From positions 1 through 14,301 of the forward strand of contig JASANE010021039.1 of assembly GCA_030248225.1 (NCBI GenBank): DNA of 14,301 bases, read 5' to 3'. Position 1 is the first letter of the stretch; every line of letters begins with the position of its first letter. Below the pieces are notes generated by a model. The model was not told where the DNA came from and searched no databases. It saw only the letters and a program-made list of their open reading frames with translations. A program made the translations under genes and the position numbers. This document shows, piece after piece, positions 1 to 8,718 of this stretch. Origin of the DNA: Trileptium ribeirensis. Taxonomy: Eukaryota; Nematoda; Enoplea; Enoplida; Thoracostomopsidae.

Positions 1-38
1 GGATAAAAGTTTATTTAAGCTCACGCGCGCTAAGCTTA

Positions 39-84
39 TGCAAGAGTAAACTTAAGATGCGCCCCCAACCATCCTCTTTTGACA
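39..84 (+). repeat. Left terminal inverted repeat of the MITE
   Basis: It begins TGCAAGAGTAAAC immediately after TTA and ends at GACA. It pairs with 322-367, with differences near positions 44, 58 and 67-68. Confidence 0.85.
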
Positions 85-321
85 CCATGTACAAAACGTT
101 GTTAGCGAACAAAACTCGAATTTCAACAGCCGTATCCAATTTCGACATTTTTCTGTTCCATAACGCCATTAGCGAATGCAATTCGGTCCCTGTACTTTAA
201 CACCAGTGTGTTCGCGAACATTTCCAAATTATAATGTGTGGAATATGAAACGGACTAATTTCTGTTCTTTAACGCAAAAATGAAATTTGTGTTCAGTGTA
301 CAACTGAATGGCAATCGCTTT

Positions 322-367
322 TGTCAAAAGAGGATGGTAAGGGGCGCAGCTTAAGTTTACTCATGCA
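322..367 (-). repeat. Right terminal inverted repeat of the MITE
   Basis: It begins TGTCAAAAGAGGATGG and ends GTTTACTCATGCA, followed by TTA at 368-370. It is the reverse complement of 39-84 with few mismatches. Confidence 0.85.
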
Positions 368-370
368 TTA

Positions 371-1412
371 GGCAATTCAGTTTGTACAGTCGGTAATACA
401 GTCAAGTCTGTTGTTGTGTCAAATTATTACTATAATCGGAGTGATTTTGCCGTCATTACTGCTGATGTAAGTGTGTTTTACTTGTATGTTTGATGTTAGT
501 AGTGGTGATTATCTATATTATATATGCTGGTGACTAATAAACATTTGGGTGAATATAGTTCTTAAACGGAAAGGCCGATAAAACTATACTCCGACCACTG
601 GCTCCACCGCCAAACCATGTCCTATTAGTAACCCAAGCATCCTGATACTATAAGGAATCAGTTAAAATCATACTACTCCCATAACCTATCGTCGGGTCTT
701 AGTCACGATTTGGAAACTTTAACTAACTGACTTACATAACCATTCTACCCTAGGACTCACGCGGGCTACAGATATATTTAAAGAAAGTGAAAATTTTGCG
801 TGATTAATTTCGTGTTATGTACAGCCCTTGATGTCAATTAAGTAAAATTAGTGTAAAATTCGAAAAATTAGCCCGTTTGGGCTTAAAATTACATTAAATT
901 TCGAAAAAATTTCCCAAAGTTTCCCAAAAGTTTACTAAATCGAGGGTAGAAGGACGTTCAACTTGTTTGGTTATCACCAAAAACGCGTCCCTTCTCCCTT
1001 ATTATTCGGCGATTTTGGAAGTTTACCCTTATGGTTTATAATATTTTATGCTGGTTTGTTTTATTTTGAGTTTTTTGAAAAGTATATTTCTGTAATGCAT
1101 TATTCTGCTGGTAGCTTTACTTGTTAAGCTTTATAACATATACAATAAAATTATATACATTTGAATATTACCATGGCATATCATAGCACGTACCTCCACA
1201 TTGGGGTTAGGTTTGAAAACGGATCCCTTTTTTATTTCCGGGTAACTCCCAGGAAATGGTTCGGCTGCCGGGGTGCCCATTCCTAGAAATTCCCATAGGT
1301 TAAAGTTTTATATTTTCGTTTCATAATTCGTAGTTAGGTTTACTTACTCCGCTCTAATTTTGGTAATGTGTTCTTACCATCAGGTTGTTTAGGAGCTACC
1401 TATACCACTTGT
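371..1412. other. Unassigned non-coding flank
   Basis: No ORF of useful length, RNA gene or repeat structure is visible. There is a small hairpin-like GCCC/GGGC at about 870-882 and AT-rich text around 1080-1170. The sequence shows no match to either palindrome arm, so the left arm begins abruptly at its right edge. Confidence 0.6.
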
Positions 1413-2678
1413 AATCGCGTGGAACTCAAACTAGGAAAACGGCTTTTCGAACTGTTAATCATAGTGCTCGTACGTCTCGACGGGATTCGCATGAAGGAAC
1501 CGTGAGTTTGTAGAGCGACGATGACCATAAATCATGCGACAGACAATATCGTCAGTTAGCATTAATTGAAGCGCGACAGTCATTGCAACAGCGACCAATT
1601 TATCAGTCGGAACAACGTATAACTTCGACTTTAGCGCCAACTGTGGCGACGCAGTTGACGACTTCGACACAGATTGCTATGGAATCACAGTCTAAACCTA
1701 GTGATGGTGAGGTTTTCGATGAAGTATCTGCAGTAACACCAGCAATAGAAGTTCGACCAATTGTCGGACGTAAGCCTGATACCGGTGAATCGGAATCACT
1801 AGTGCGGTATGTGCAGATGGAACGGACAAACAGTGAAATCGAAGCACCACTTACCGAAAGAGTCAACATGCCTGTTTTAACGACTGTATTATTCGATGAA
1901 CGGGATCTACGCAGTGCGGGTAGCACTCCGTTTGGTGATCGTTTATCATTATTTAACTTTTTGCGACATATTGAATAACGCGACAATGCCTGAACCGATG
2001 TGCCAATTATTGCACCATCTGAGTGATGATTTACGAAAAGAGTTCAACGACATACGCGAAAGTAATCATGTTGTTCCGAGCCAGGAGCTGGTTGCTCTAT
2101 CCTTCCATTAGGAAGAGCGGGTACGAAACGTTATATTTCAAAAGCAGTGGAACGTCGTCATGACTCCGGAACTGTACGATCGCTTTATGCGCCGATTATC
2201 GTTCGGGGTTCGTGGGTATTTCTACGAAGCCCTTCGACGGCGTCGAATGGCAGTACGAAATTTTCGACGAATCGTGTTTATCGTATTTAGCCGTCGCCGA
2301 TAGGGAGATGATGTTCAGCGCAATATGCGACGGTATACTGACCAGCGAACGGGTATTTCGTCACAGGTGTCGTACATTCGTGGTCTCGTGTTCCCGAACA
2401 CTGAATATCAGCGATTACGAGATGATGTTGACAATTGTGAGCACCAATTGCGTGAACAGCAACCTCGAGTTAATTTATTACAGGAACGAATGGAATATCA
2501 ACGATTAGTCGATCGAGTAGCGTTAGCTACGTTAGGACAGTTTTCAAATGCGTTCTTGTGTGAACTAAGTAACACTACGCGACGATACGCCCAAGTCGGT
2601 GACTATCCGGGAATTCTAGCATACTTGCAGTTGGAATGTGATTGGCCGGACTCATTGCCGCGGCCAAAACTCGATTAA
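1413..2678 (+). pseudogene. 5'-truncated left-arm copy of the C-terminal third
   Basis: This inverted paralogue of 9817-11078 starts abruptly inside the gene at SRGTQTRKT and ends at the same stop codon (2676-2678). It is open from 1415 except for TAG 1511, where the other copy has TCG. A 5-nt deletion near 1940-1960 shifts the frame, which then stays open to the end except for TAG 2109 and TAG 2301, both at positions where the right copy has TGG (Trp). There is a 12-nt in-frame insertion near 2195. In 1621-1800 I count about 17 differences to the right copy, roughly 4 synonymous and 12 amino-acid-changing plus one nonsense, with no indel. That looks neutral. There is no start codon or promoter of its own. 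Confidence 0.8.
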
Positions 2679-3240
2679 AATGACTATTCAATGACAATTC
2701 CGAATCGATTAAAACAATGCGTCACATTAGCCACAATTTCGCTGTATAGCGCCTGTAATAGATGCTAATAACCTAACTCGAATTAGTAATAACGCATTAA
2801 TTGTCCCTCGCGAACGTTTCATTACTTGTATTTTCTCCAAACGTCGCGAGCCCGTCTCGACCTTATTCGTTACCTGGAACATTAATGGTGAGTGTGCAAG
2901 GGACGCTAAACAATTGTATTGTTATTGGTTAATTAGAACGCTAAATAGTATTATATGCGTCGAATGTTGTGTATTTGGCACAATTACGATACGAATGTGG
3001 TATTCGAACGGTCTGGTAATGACATTTGGCTCAATTAGTGACTATTCGATCATTGGTTTCAACAACAATTCGACCATTTACATTTACTGATTTATCGACA
3101 ATGTCTATTTACTATTGCACCAATTATCTTCAATTACGTGTTTATCACGTCTAGCTGCTATGAAATGAAACCATACCAATCGTCTGAGAGTGTAAACGAG
3201 GCTTATCTCGTCGGCTACCGGGTAAACGACATTGTTGTCG
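2679..3240 (+). other. Conserved 3' flank of the gene, left copy
   Basis: These roughly 560 bp downstream of the stop have no ORF. They match 9250-9816 with about the same substitution density as the gene and essentially no indels across the first 400 bp. This was probably 3' untranslated or adjacent element sequence duplicated together with the gene. An AATAAA lies at 3268-3273 and is conserved in the other arm (9221-9226), but in AT-rich DNA that is weak evidence for a poly(A) site. Confidence 0.6.
2807..2850 (+). repeat. Hairpin in the gene's 3' flank, left copy
   Basis: CTCGCG (2807-2812) and ACGTTT (2814-2819) pair with AAACGT (2839-2844) and CGCGAG (2845-2850), leaving one bulged A at 2813 and a 19-nt loop. 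The CpG-rich stem stands out in AT-rich surroundings. The function is unknown. Confidence 0.6.
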
Positions 3241-3640
3241 TATATGGTTATTGTTGTGTGTTATAAAAATAAACTTGTACTTATATTACTTGATACTTGT
3301 TATAAAAATATTTTTGTTTACAGATGTCTTACTTGTGTGCTTTATAACGCATTCCATTTTTATTTTCATCATAAAACTATAAAATTCTATAAAAATTTAA
3401 ATAATTACAAAAATTTCCAAAACAATAAAATTTTTTTAAAATATCAAATATTAAAATTTTCTTTTATACTCATTCACTTTACTGGTCATAATATTTTTGC
3501 TCATATATTTACCTCGTCATGTCAAAGCATTAATAATAAGCCTTATATAATCTTTGCCGTTGGGTTTCAAAAAGAGTTTATTATTTGTTATAACTCATAT
3601 GTTACTTGTTCGTGTATTACATTGTTTTCCTGGTTTTGTT
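3241..3640 (+). other. AT-rich zone, left arm
   Basis: A/T-dominated sequence with runs of T and A carries a long chance ORF of low complexity (Phe/Tyr/Ile/Asn/Lys-rich). It matches 8854-9250 inverted. The ORF is not preserved as such in the other arm, so I do not call a gene. Confidence 0.6.
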
Positions 3641-3772
3641 ACCCATGCCGGGACGTCATGGGCTTACCAAGGGGGTGTTGGGGCTGGTGCATTTTTCACC
3701 ACCATTTTTTTTCCTTTTTAATAAAGGCCGCCCCCACGCCGCCCTTGTATTCCCTGTTGTCCTGAGTGTGGT
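3641..3772 (+). mobile_element. Small GC-rich insert with imperfect terminal inverted repeats, left arm
   Basis: A GC-rich island of about 132 bp in AT-rich DNA. It starts ACCCATGCCGGGAC and ends GTCCTGAGTGTGGT, whose reverse complement is related to the start. Inside are runs of G (GGGGGTGTTGGGGCTGG) and later of C, which could fold back on each other. It may be a tiny foldback element or MITE remnant that was already present before the arms duplicated. No target-site duplication is clear. Confidence 0.4.
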
Positions 3773-3830
3773 ATATATAGCGTAATATAACGTATATATA
3801 TGTATATATTATATATATAATATAAATCTA
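3768..3830. repeat. AT microsatellite-like tract, left arm
   Basis: Imperfect (TA)n sequence lies just inside the GC-rich insert, mirrored at about 8664-8718 in the right arm. Confidence 0.7.
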
Positions 3831-3862
3831 GCTAAGTAGTTTCCTAACTAAAACAAGGTCAG

Positions 3863-4762
3863 TTACAATATTACTTATTATTACTTATTCATAAAATTCC
3901 TTTAAATATCCTTACTCTTCCCCAACCTAAATTAAATATCCCCAAATCACCCAAAACACACTTTTTCTTTCTCTCTACCCTTTTTCCTAAAATATATACC
4001 TCATCCACCCATTTCTCTTACCCAAAACCAAAATCCTACCCAAAATATATTTTTCTCCAATTTCCCATTTTTCAACTAAAATTCAAATTACCTTCTCTCT
4101 CCCAATACCTAACCAATACCCTCCAAAATTCAATATCCTCTTCCTCTTACCCTATGTACTAATATATATAAAATTTGCCTTTTCCCTCCTACTTCTTCCC
4201 ACAAATCTCTCCTTTCCCAAAATCACCATTTTTTCCTTTTTCCTCATTTCTTCTGATACCCCTAATTTCCCCAATACCCCACCAATAACTACAATTTTTA
4301 ATATCCTTTTCCCTCTACTAATCTAACCCCATATTTAACCCACACCCTTCCTTTATTCTATTTTTCTATAAAATTTCATTTTTCTAAATCTTCACTTTTT
4401 CCACATTTTTCCCATTTTTCAAATATGTCCTATTTCCCCAAAAGCTTACCAACCCATTCCAAATTTTAATATCCTTTACTCCTTATCCCAATTCACATTA
4501 TATCTACTCCACCCCTTTCTCCTCCTTTTTATTTCTACTAAATTTCTATTTTCCAAAATTTTAACTTTTCTTCCAATTTTTACATTTTCAAACATCTACC
4601 ATTCCCTTAAAACTTAACCCACCTTTACTAAATTCCCAATACAAATACCCTTATCTCACCCCTTCAACATACTAAAATTTACCTTTCCCCCAACACCCCC
4701 AACACCACCTCACTCAACCCCATATAAATATAAACACTAATATATATATATATAATATAATA
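3863..4762 (+). repeat. G-free satellite-like tract, left arm (degenerate unit of about 168 bp)
   Basis: Only five G occur in 900 nt (4156, 4177, 4255, 4427, 4444). Stretches 3863-4155 and 4445-4762 contain none, although C is abundant. The anchor AATATCC recurs at about 4132, 4300 and 4468, with a weaker copy near 4643 and one at 3934, giving spacings of 198, 168, 168 and about 175. Each unit has the same order: pyrimidine runs, a CATTTTTC-like block, CCAATACC-like text, then the anchor. The G-poor strand is the sense strand of the neighbouring gene copy. No coding potential is claimed. Confidence 0.8.
4740..4754. repeat. (TA)n microsatellite at the inner edge of the G-free tract
   Basis: A short perfect TA repeat. 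The equivalent position in the right arm has (TAA)n instead. Confidence 0.75.
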
Positions 4763-5728
4763 GATAAATATCTCTAAAAATCGGTAAAATATCATGGAGA
4801 TAGCAATATATCATAGTATGGGTGGAGAGGGAGGTTTATGGAGTATAAAAGCTGATATACATTACTTAATCTTAAGAGGAAATCTATATGATCACTCACT
4901 AACGAACGCATCCTAATGTCAGCTATAAAATCATCGCCAGATAGCGGAAGCATAACATATCACTATTCTGTAATGCCACGAGCTTTATTCACGTAGATAT
5001 AAATGAAACGCTACCCCGAACACTACCGCTACGACGCCAGACCAGATCGCGCACCCCATGCTGGAAGACTAATATGGCCTAAATAAACTAATAGATATAG
5101 ACATTTGTATAGAGCTCGAAGAATATCGCCAAGCACGAACAGAACGCCAAGCAAAGACCACAAGCTCAGACACATAGATATTGGATGATATCCCACCTTA
5201 TCTCGCCCGAATATCTCACTCGACGGGGCCGAAATTTAACATAACTAACCCTAGATATATATATCTATCGCCCAAAGAAATATCGCCACTTTAACGATTT
5301 CCTGGAAATACTAACTAAAAGAAAAATTCAACTATTACTATTTGTCAGCTCACCGTCTACAATCACTAGCCTCCTAGGCTTACGCAATCTGTAAACGATA
5401 ACCCCGCTATCTTGCGCTCAATGAGCTCATCGTAGGGAACTACATTGAGCGAGAGACGCTTGGCATACAATTAGACTCAATTAGTCTTCAAATAACTACA
5501 GCATCGGCATAGACTTATCATGTAAAAATATATTTGAATCTCGACCCAAAAAACCCGAAAGTGATCGAAACGATCTATCAATAAATAACACAAATAGCAA
5601 AATCTCTATTAGCTGCATAAGCTAACTAATAGCTAATACTAATAACCACTCAAAAATTAATCCCAAATATCAGGCACACTCGACAGATAGCTTAGAACAA
5701 AAGTTTAAATCGTTCAGGTTTGAGATCC
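4763..5728 (+). other. Inner non-coding segment, left arm, rich in small deletions
   Basis: It aligns to 6568-7713 inverted through landmarks such as AAACGCTACCCC, CACAAGCTCAGACACATA and AACGATAACCCCGC. The left arm repeatedly lacks one to several bases at places where the right arm is longer. No ORF survives, and I see no gene here. Confidence 0.6.
5252..5267. repeat. Perfect 16-bp AT palindrome
   Basis: TAGATATATATATCTA reads identically on both strands. It is found only in the left arm, inside the diverged segment. Confidence 0.6.
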
Positions 5729-5774
5729 GTCGGACCGAACGAACGCACGAACTAACGAACGGACGGACATCGAC
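5729..5774 (+). repeat. AACG/ACGG tetranucleotide-like block, left arm
   Basis: A degenerate repetition of CGAACGAACG and GAACGGACGGACATCG. Blocks of this kind are common in dispersed repeats of invertebrates, and the one here may be part of an older dispersed element. Confidence 0.5.
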
Positions 5775-5947
5775 CTTTTTAATCCCCGACAGAAAATAAA
5801 AACGCTTCGCTTCGCTCCGCTCAATAACAATCGGTAAGTCACGAAGCAGAAACCCGAGTATAGGTGTTCCCTTAATATTTTCAGCTAGCGGAAGGGCCGA
5901 GTATAAGATCCTTCACTTCAAAATAACAATAAATAATCTCAGAGTCC

Positions 5948-6376
5948 CGTGCTAAAATCTCAATTTGCTCTTTTTCACAAAATTTATATATTTTCCTAGT
6001 TTTAATTTCAGATATTTAAAATTAATATATATCCCTTCCCTTATATTCCCTTTTCTTTCTAATTGCATATTGTCATAATTCATCCACTAGCTATGTCTAG
6101 TTTAAAATAGTTATTCCTTTTACTAATCAGTCGTAGTTCAGATCTCGTGAAGATAGTGTCCCTGAGAGTAAAAGATATTAACTCTTATAGTTTTTATTAT
6201 CCACGTACCTAGCTAATACTTTCAGTTTATCGATAGTAACGCGCGCTTTTGAATGTTTTGTCTAATGAAATCATATCACTAAAGGCACCGACAATAGCTT
6301 ATTGTTTCTCAGCGCTATGTGAGTAATCGGAACGTTCTATGATATTTACTCGCAAAGAATTGTGACCGTTGTGAAC
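5948..6376. other. Central spacer of the palindrome
   Basis: These roughly 430 bp are present once. The two arms stop matching just after CTCAGAGT on the left and just before the corresponding CTCTGAG on the right. The spacer is AT-rich, has no ORF, and I see no internal palindrome or recognisable element in it. Confidence 0.7.
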
Positions 6377-6523
6377 TCTGAGTCTTATGTATTTTGAAGT
6401 GAAGCATCTCGGCCCTTCCGCTAGCTGAAAATATTAAGAACACCTATACTCGTTTCTGCTCGTGACTTAGACTGTATTGAGCGAGCGAAGCGAAGCGTTT
6501 TTATTTTCTGTCGGGATTAAAAA

Positions 6524-6567
6524 GTCGATGTCCGTCCGTTCGTAGTTCGTGCGTTCGTTCGTCCGAC
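6524..6567 (-). repeat. AACG/ACGG tetranucleotide-like block, right arm
   Basis: This is the inverted partner of 5729-5774. It is a few bases shorter because single bases are missing relative to the left arm. Confidence 0.5.
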
Positions 6568-7713
6568 GATCTCAAAAACCACTGAACCGATTTAAAAAAC
6601 CTTTTGTTTGAAAGCCTATCATGTCAGAGTGTGCACCTGATATTTGATTAAAAATTTTTGAGTCGTTCATTAGTAACTAGCTAATTAGTTAAGCTTATGC
6701 AGCTAAAATAGAGAATTTTGCAATATTGGTATTATTGAAATAGAATCGTTTCGATCAAACCATATCGTTTTTTGGTCGAAGAGATTCAAACATAATATTA
6801 CCCAATGATAAAGTCCTATGCCCTATGCAATGTAGTATTTGAAGAACATAAAATTGAGTACCTACATTCGTAATGCCACAGCCCAAGCTCCGCTCACAAA
6901 TGTAGTTCCCCTACCGACTAGTCTAAATATTGGAGCGCAAAGAATACGCGGGGTTATCGTTTAACCACGAGCGAAAGCCAGAAGGCCAGGAAGACCGGGA
7001 GCAACAACAAAAAGAACCAGCAAAACCAGAAAGAAGCAGGAAAACGAAAAAGGGCGAAAACAAGGCGAAGAAAAAACCAGGGAGAAAGTAAAAATTTCGG
7101 CCCCAAGTCGAGTGAGATATTCCAGGGCGAGAATACAGGTGGGATCCGAATTAATTCGAAATACTACCTATGTGTCTGAGCTTGTGGTCTTTGCTTGGCC
7201 GTTCTGTTCGTGCTTAGGCGACGCTCCGACCCCCAGAGCTCACTATAACACACAATGTCTATACTCGATTAGTTTATTTAGGCCACCAAATACTTAGTCC
7301 TTCCAGCCACTGGGGTGCGCGAATCCATGGTCTGGCGTACCAGTAAAGCGGTAGTGTTCCAGGGGTAGCGTTTCAATTTATAATCTAACCCGTGAATAAA
7401 CACGCTCAGTGGCAATTAAAACCACAGAAAAATAAGTGAAAATATGTTACTGCACTTCACGCTATCTGGCGAACTGAATTTTATACGCTGACCAACACTT
7501 AACGACGCGTTCGTTAAAAGCTAGCTAACTCAATAGTACTTCACTCTAAAGAAACTAAAACCAAAACTGTATATCAACGCACTTTTAACTATATCTCTTC
7601 ACCAATACACACCACCTCCCTCTCACTCACCACCATACTAATGATAATAATTGCTAATTAATCACATGATATTTTAAAACCACCAGAACTTTTTAGAAGA
7701 AAATAAATTTATC
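6568..7713 (-). other. Inner non-coding segment, right arm
   Basis: This counterpart of 4763-5728 is longer by about 180 bp. It contains a T-free block (6963-7088) that has no close left-arm match. Short frames here are not maintained in the other arm. Confidence 0.6.
6963..7088 (+). repeat. T-free, purine-rich block of 126 nt
   Basis: No T occurs between 6962 and 7089. The text is AAG/GAA/CCAG-rich. One frame reads as a Lys/Glu/Gln/Pro-rich peptide ending in TAA at about 7089, but it has no ATG and begins after a nearby stop, so no gene is called. The matching left-arm segment (about 5241-5390) is strongly diverged and contains many A and T. Confidence 0.55.
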
Positions 7714-8615
7714 TATTAATATTAATAATAATAATAATAATATTAGTAAGTTTAAAATAATTTAAAATAATTGGGGTTGAGTAGAGGTGGTAGTATGGGG
7801 GATGTTGGGGGGAATTAAAGGGGAAAATTTTAGTATGTTGAAGGGGTGGGATAGGGGTATTTGTATTGTGGGTTAAGTTTTAGGGGATTGGTAGAGGTTT
7901 GAAAAAATGTAAAAACGGGAGAAAAAGTTGAAATTTTGGAAAATAGAAATTTAGAATACATAAAAAGGAGGAGAAATGGGTGAAGTAGATATAATGTGAA
8001 TGGGAATAAGGAGTAAAGGATATAAAATTTGGGATCGGTTGGTAAGGTTTTGGGGAAATAGGAGATATTTGAAAAATGAAAAAAATAGAAAAAAGTGAAG
8101 ATTTAGAAAAATGAAATTTTATAGAAAAACAGAAAAAGGATGGGTGTAGGTTAAATATGGGGTTAGGTTTCTAGAGGGAAAAAGGATATAAAAAGATGGT
8201 AGTTATTGGTGGGGTATTCTGGAAATTAGGGGTATTAGAAGAAATGAGGAAAGAAGGAGAAAATGGTGATTTTGGGAAAGGCGAGATTTATGGGAAGAAG
8301 TGGAAGGGGGAAGGGAAATTTTATATATATTAGTACATAGGGTGAGGAGAAGAGGATATTGAATTTTGGAGGGTATTGGTTAGGTATTGGGAGAGAGAAG
8401 GTAGTTTGAATTTTAGTTGAAAAATGGGAAATTGGAGAAAAATGGATTTTGGGTAGAATTTTGGTTTTGGGTAAAAGAAAAGGGTGGCTGAGGTATATAT
8501 TTTAGAAAAAAGGGTAGAGAGAATGAAAAAGTGTGTTTTTGGTGATTTGGGGATATTTAATATAGGTTGGGGGAAGAGTAGGGATATTTAAAGGAATTTT
8601 ATAATTAAGTAATAA
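7714..8615 (-). repeat. C-free (plus strand) satellite-like tract, right arm
   Basis: This is the inverted partner of 3863-4762. Only nine C occur on the plus strand in about 900 nt (7916, 7959, 8036, 8130, 8171, 8219, 8282, 8336, 8488). GGATAT anchors at about 8016, 8184 and 8354 repeat at nearly the same period. The plus strand carries many G runs. Point differences from the left arm seldom break the bias. Confidence 0.8.
7716..7745. repeat. (TAA)n microsatellite, right arm
   Basis: An AAT-type trinucleotide repeat stands where the left arm has (TA)n, so different simple repeats expanded independently in the two arms. Confidence 0.75.
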
Positions 8616-8663
8616 CAATTAATATTGTAATTGACTTTATTTATGTTAAAAAAATACATAGCT

Positions 8664-8718
8664 AGTTTTATATTATATATAATATATACATATATATACG
8701 TTATATTATGCAATATAT
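8664..8718. repeat. AT microsatellite-like tract, right arm
   Basis: This is the inverted partner of 3768-3830, consisting of runs of TATA and ATATAT. Confidence 0.7.

Larger units (their letters stand above)
39..367. mobile_element. MITE, PIF/Harbinger-like, with 46-bp terminal inverted repeats
   Basis: The ends 39-84 and 322-367 are inverted repeats of equal length (46 nt each) with a handful of mismatches; both contain GAGTAAACTTAAG and the block CCATCCTCTTTTGACA. The trinucleotide TTA directly flanks both ends (36-38 and 368-370) and is read as the target-site duplication. A 3-bp TWA duplication is the known hallmark of PIF/Harbinger elements, and a 329-bp element without a coding frame is a non-autonomous MITE. 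A TA duplication (Tc1/mariner style) fits less well because the termini would then be asymmetric. The interior has no ORF. It lies outside the large palindrome. Confidence 0.85.
1413..5947 (+). repeat. Left arm of a giant imperfect palindrome
   Basis: Reading right-to-left on the minus strand from 11078 reproduces this arm in order: the gene fragment (1413-2678), its 3' flank, the AT-rich zone, the GC-rich insert, the G-free tract, and the AACG/ACGG block. The outer edge is at the text AATCGCGTGGAACTCAAAC (from 1413), which pairs with 11078 leftwards. The inner edge is at CTCAGAGTCC (about 5947). Divergence is about 9% substitutions in the gene part with almost no indels, and becomes indel-rich from about 4760 inward. 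Confidence 0.93.

Noticed and set aside
571..780. Possible RNA gene or processed pseudogene in the left flank
   Set aside because: I could not draw a cloverleaf or recognise any conserved RNA or protein text.
1603..1986. Minus-strand open frame opposite the left gene fragment, and the plus-strand equivalents at 10565-11021
   Set aside because: These are antisense shadows of the gene copies. The sense frame shows the protein-like text and the paralogous correspondence.
1511..2303. Recoding of TAG as an amino acid (several stops are TAG)
   Set aside because: The other arm has different sense codons (TCG, TGG, CAG) at these places, and TAA and TGA stops occur too, which is what random nonsense mutation produces.
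3232..3765. A 177-codon open frame on the plus strand
   Set aside because: It is AT-driven low complexity (Phe, Tyr, Ile, Asn, Lys) running into the GC-rich insert. The right arm does not preserve the same frame, so it is a chance ORF.
7112..7297. A 61-codon open frame on the plus strand
   Set aside because: It begins at GTG, and the matching left-arm sequence (about 5060-5230) is full of small indels, so the frame is not maintained.
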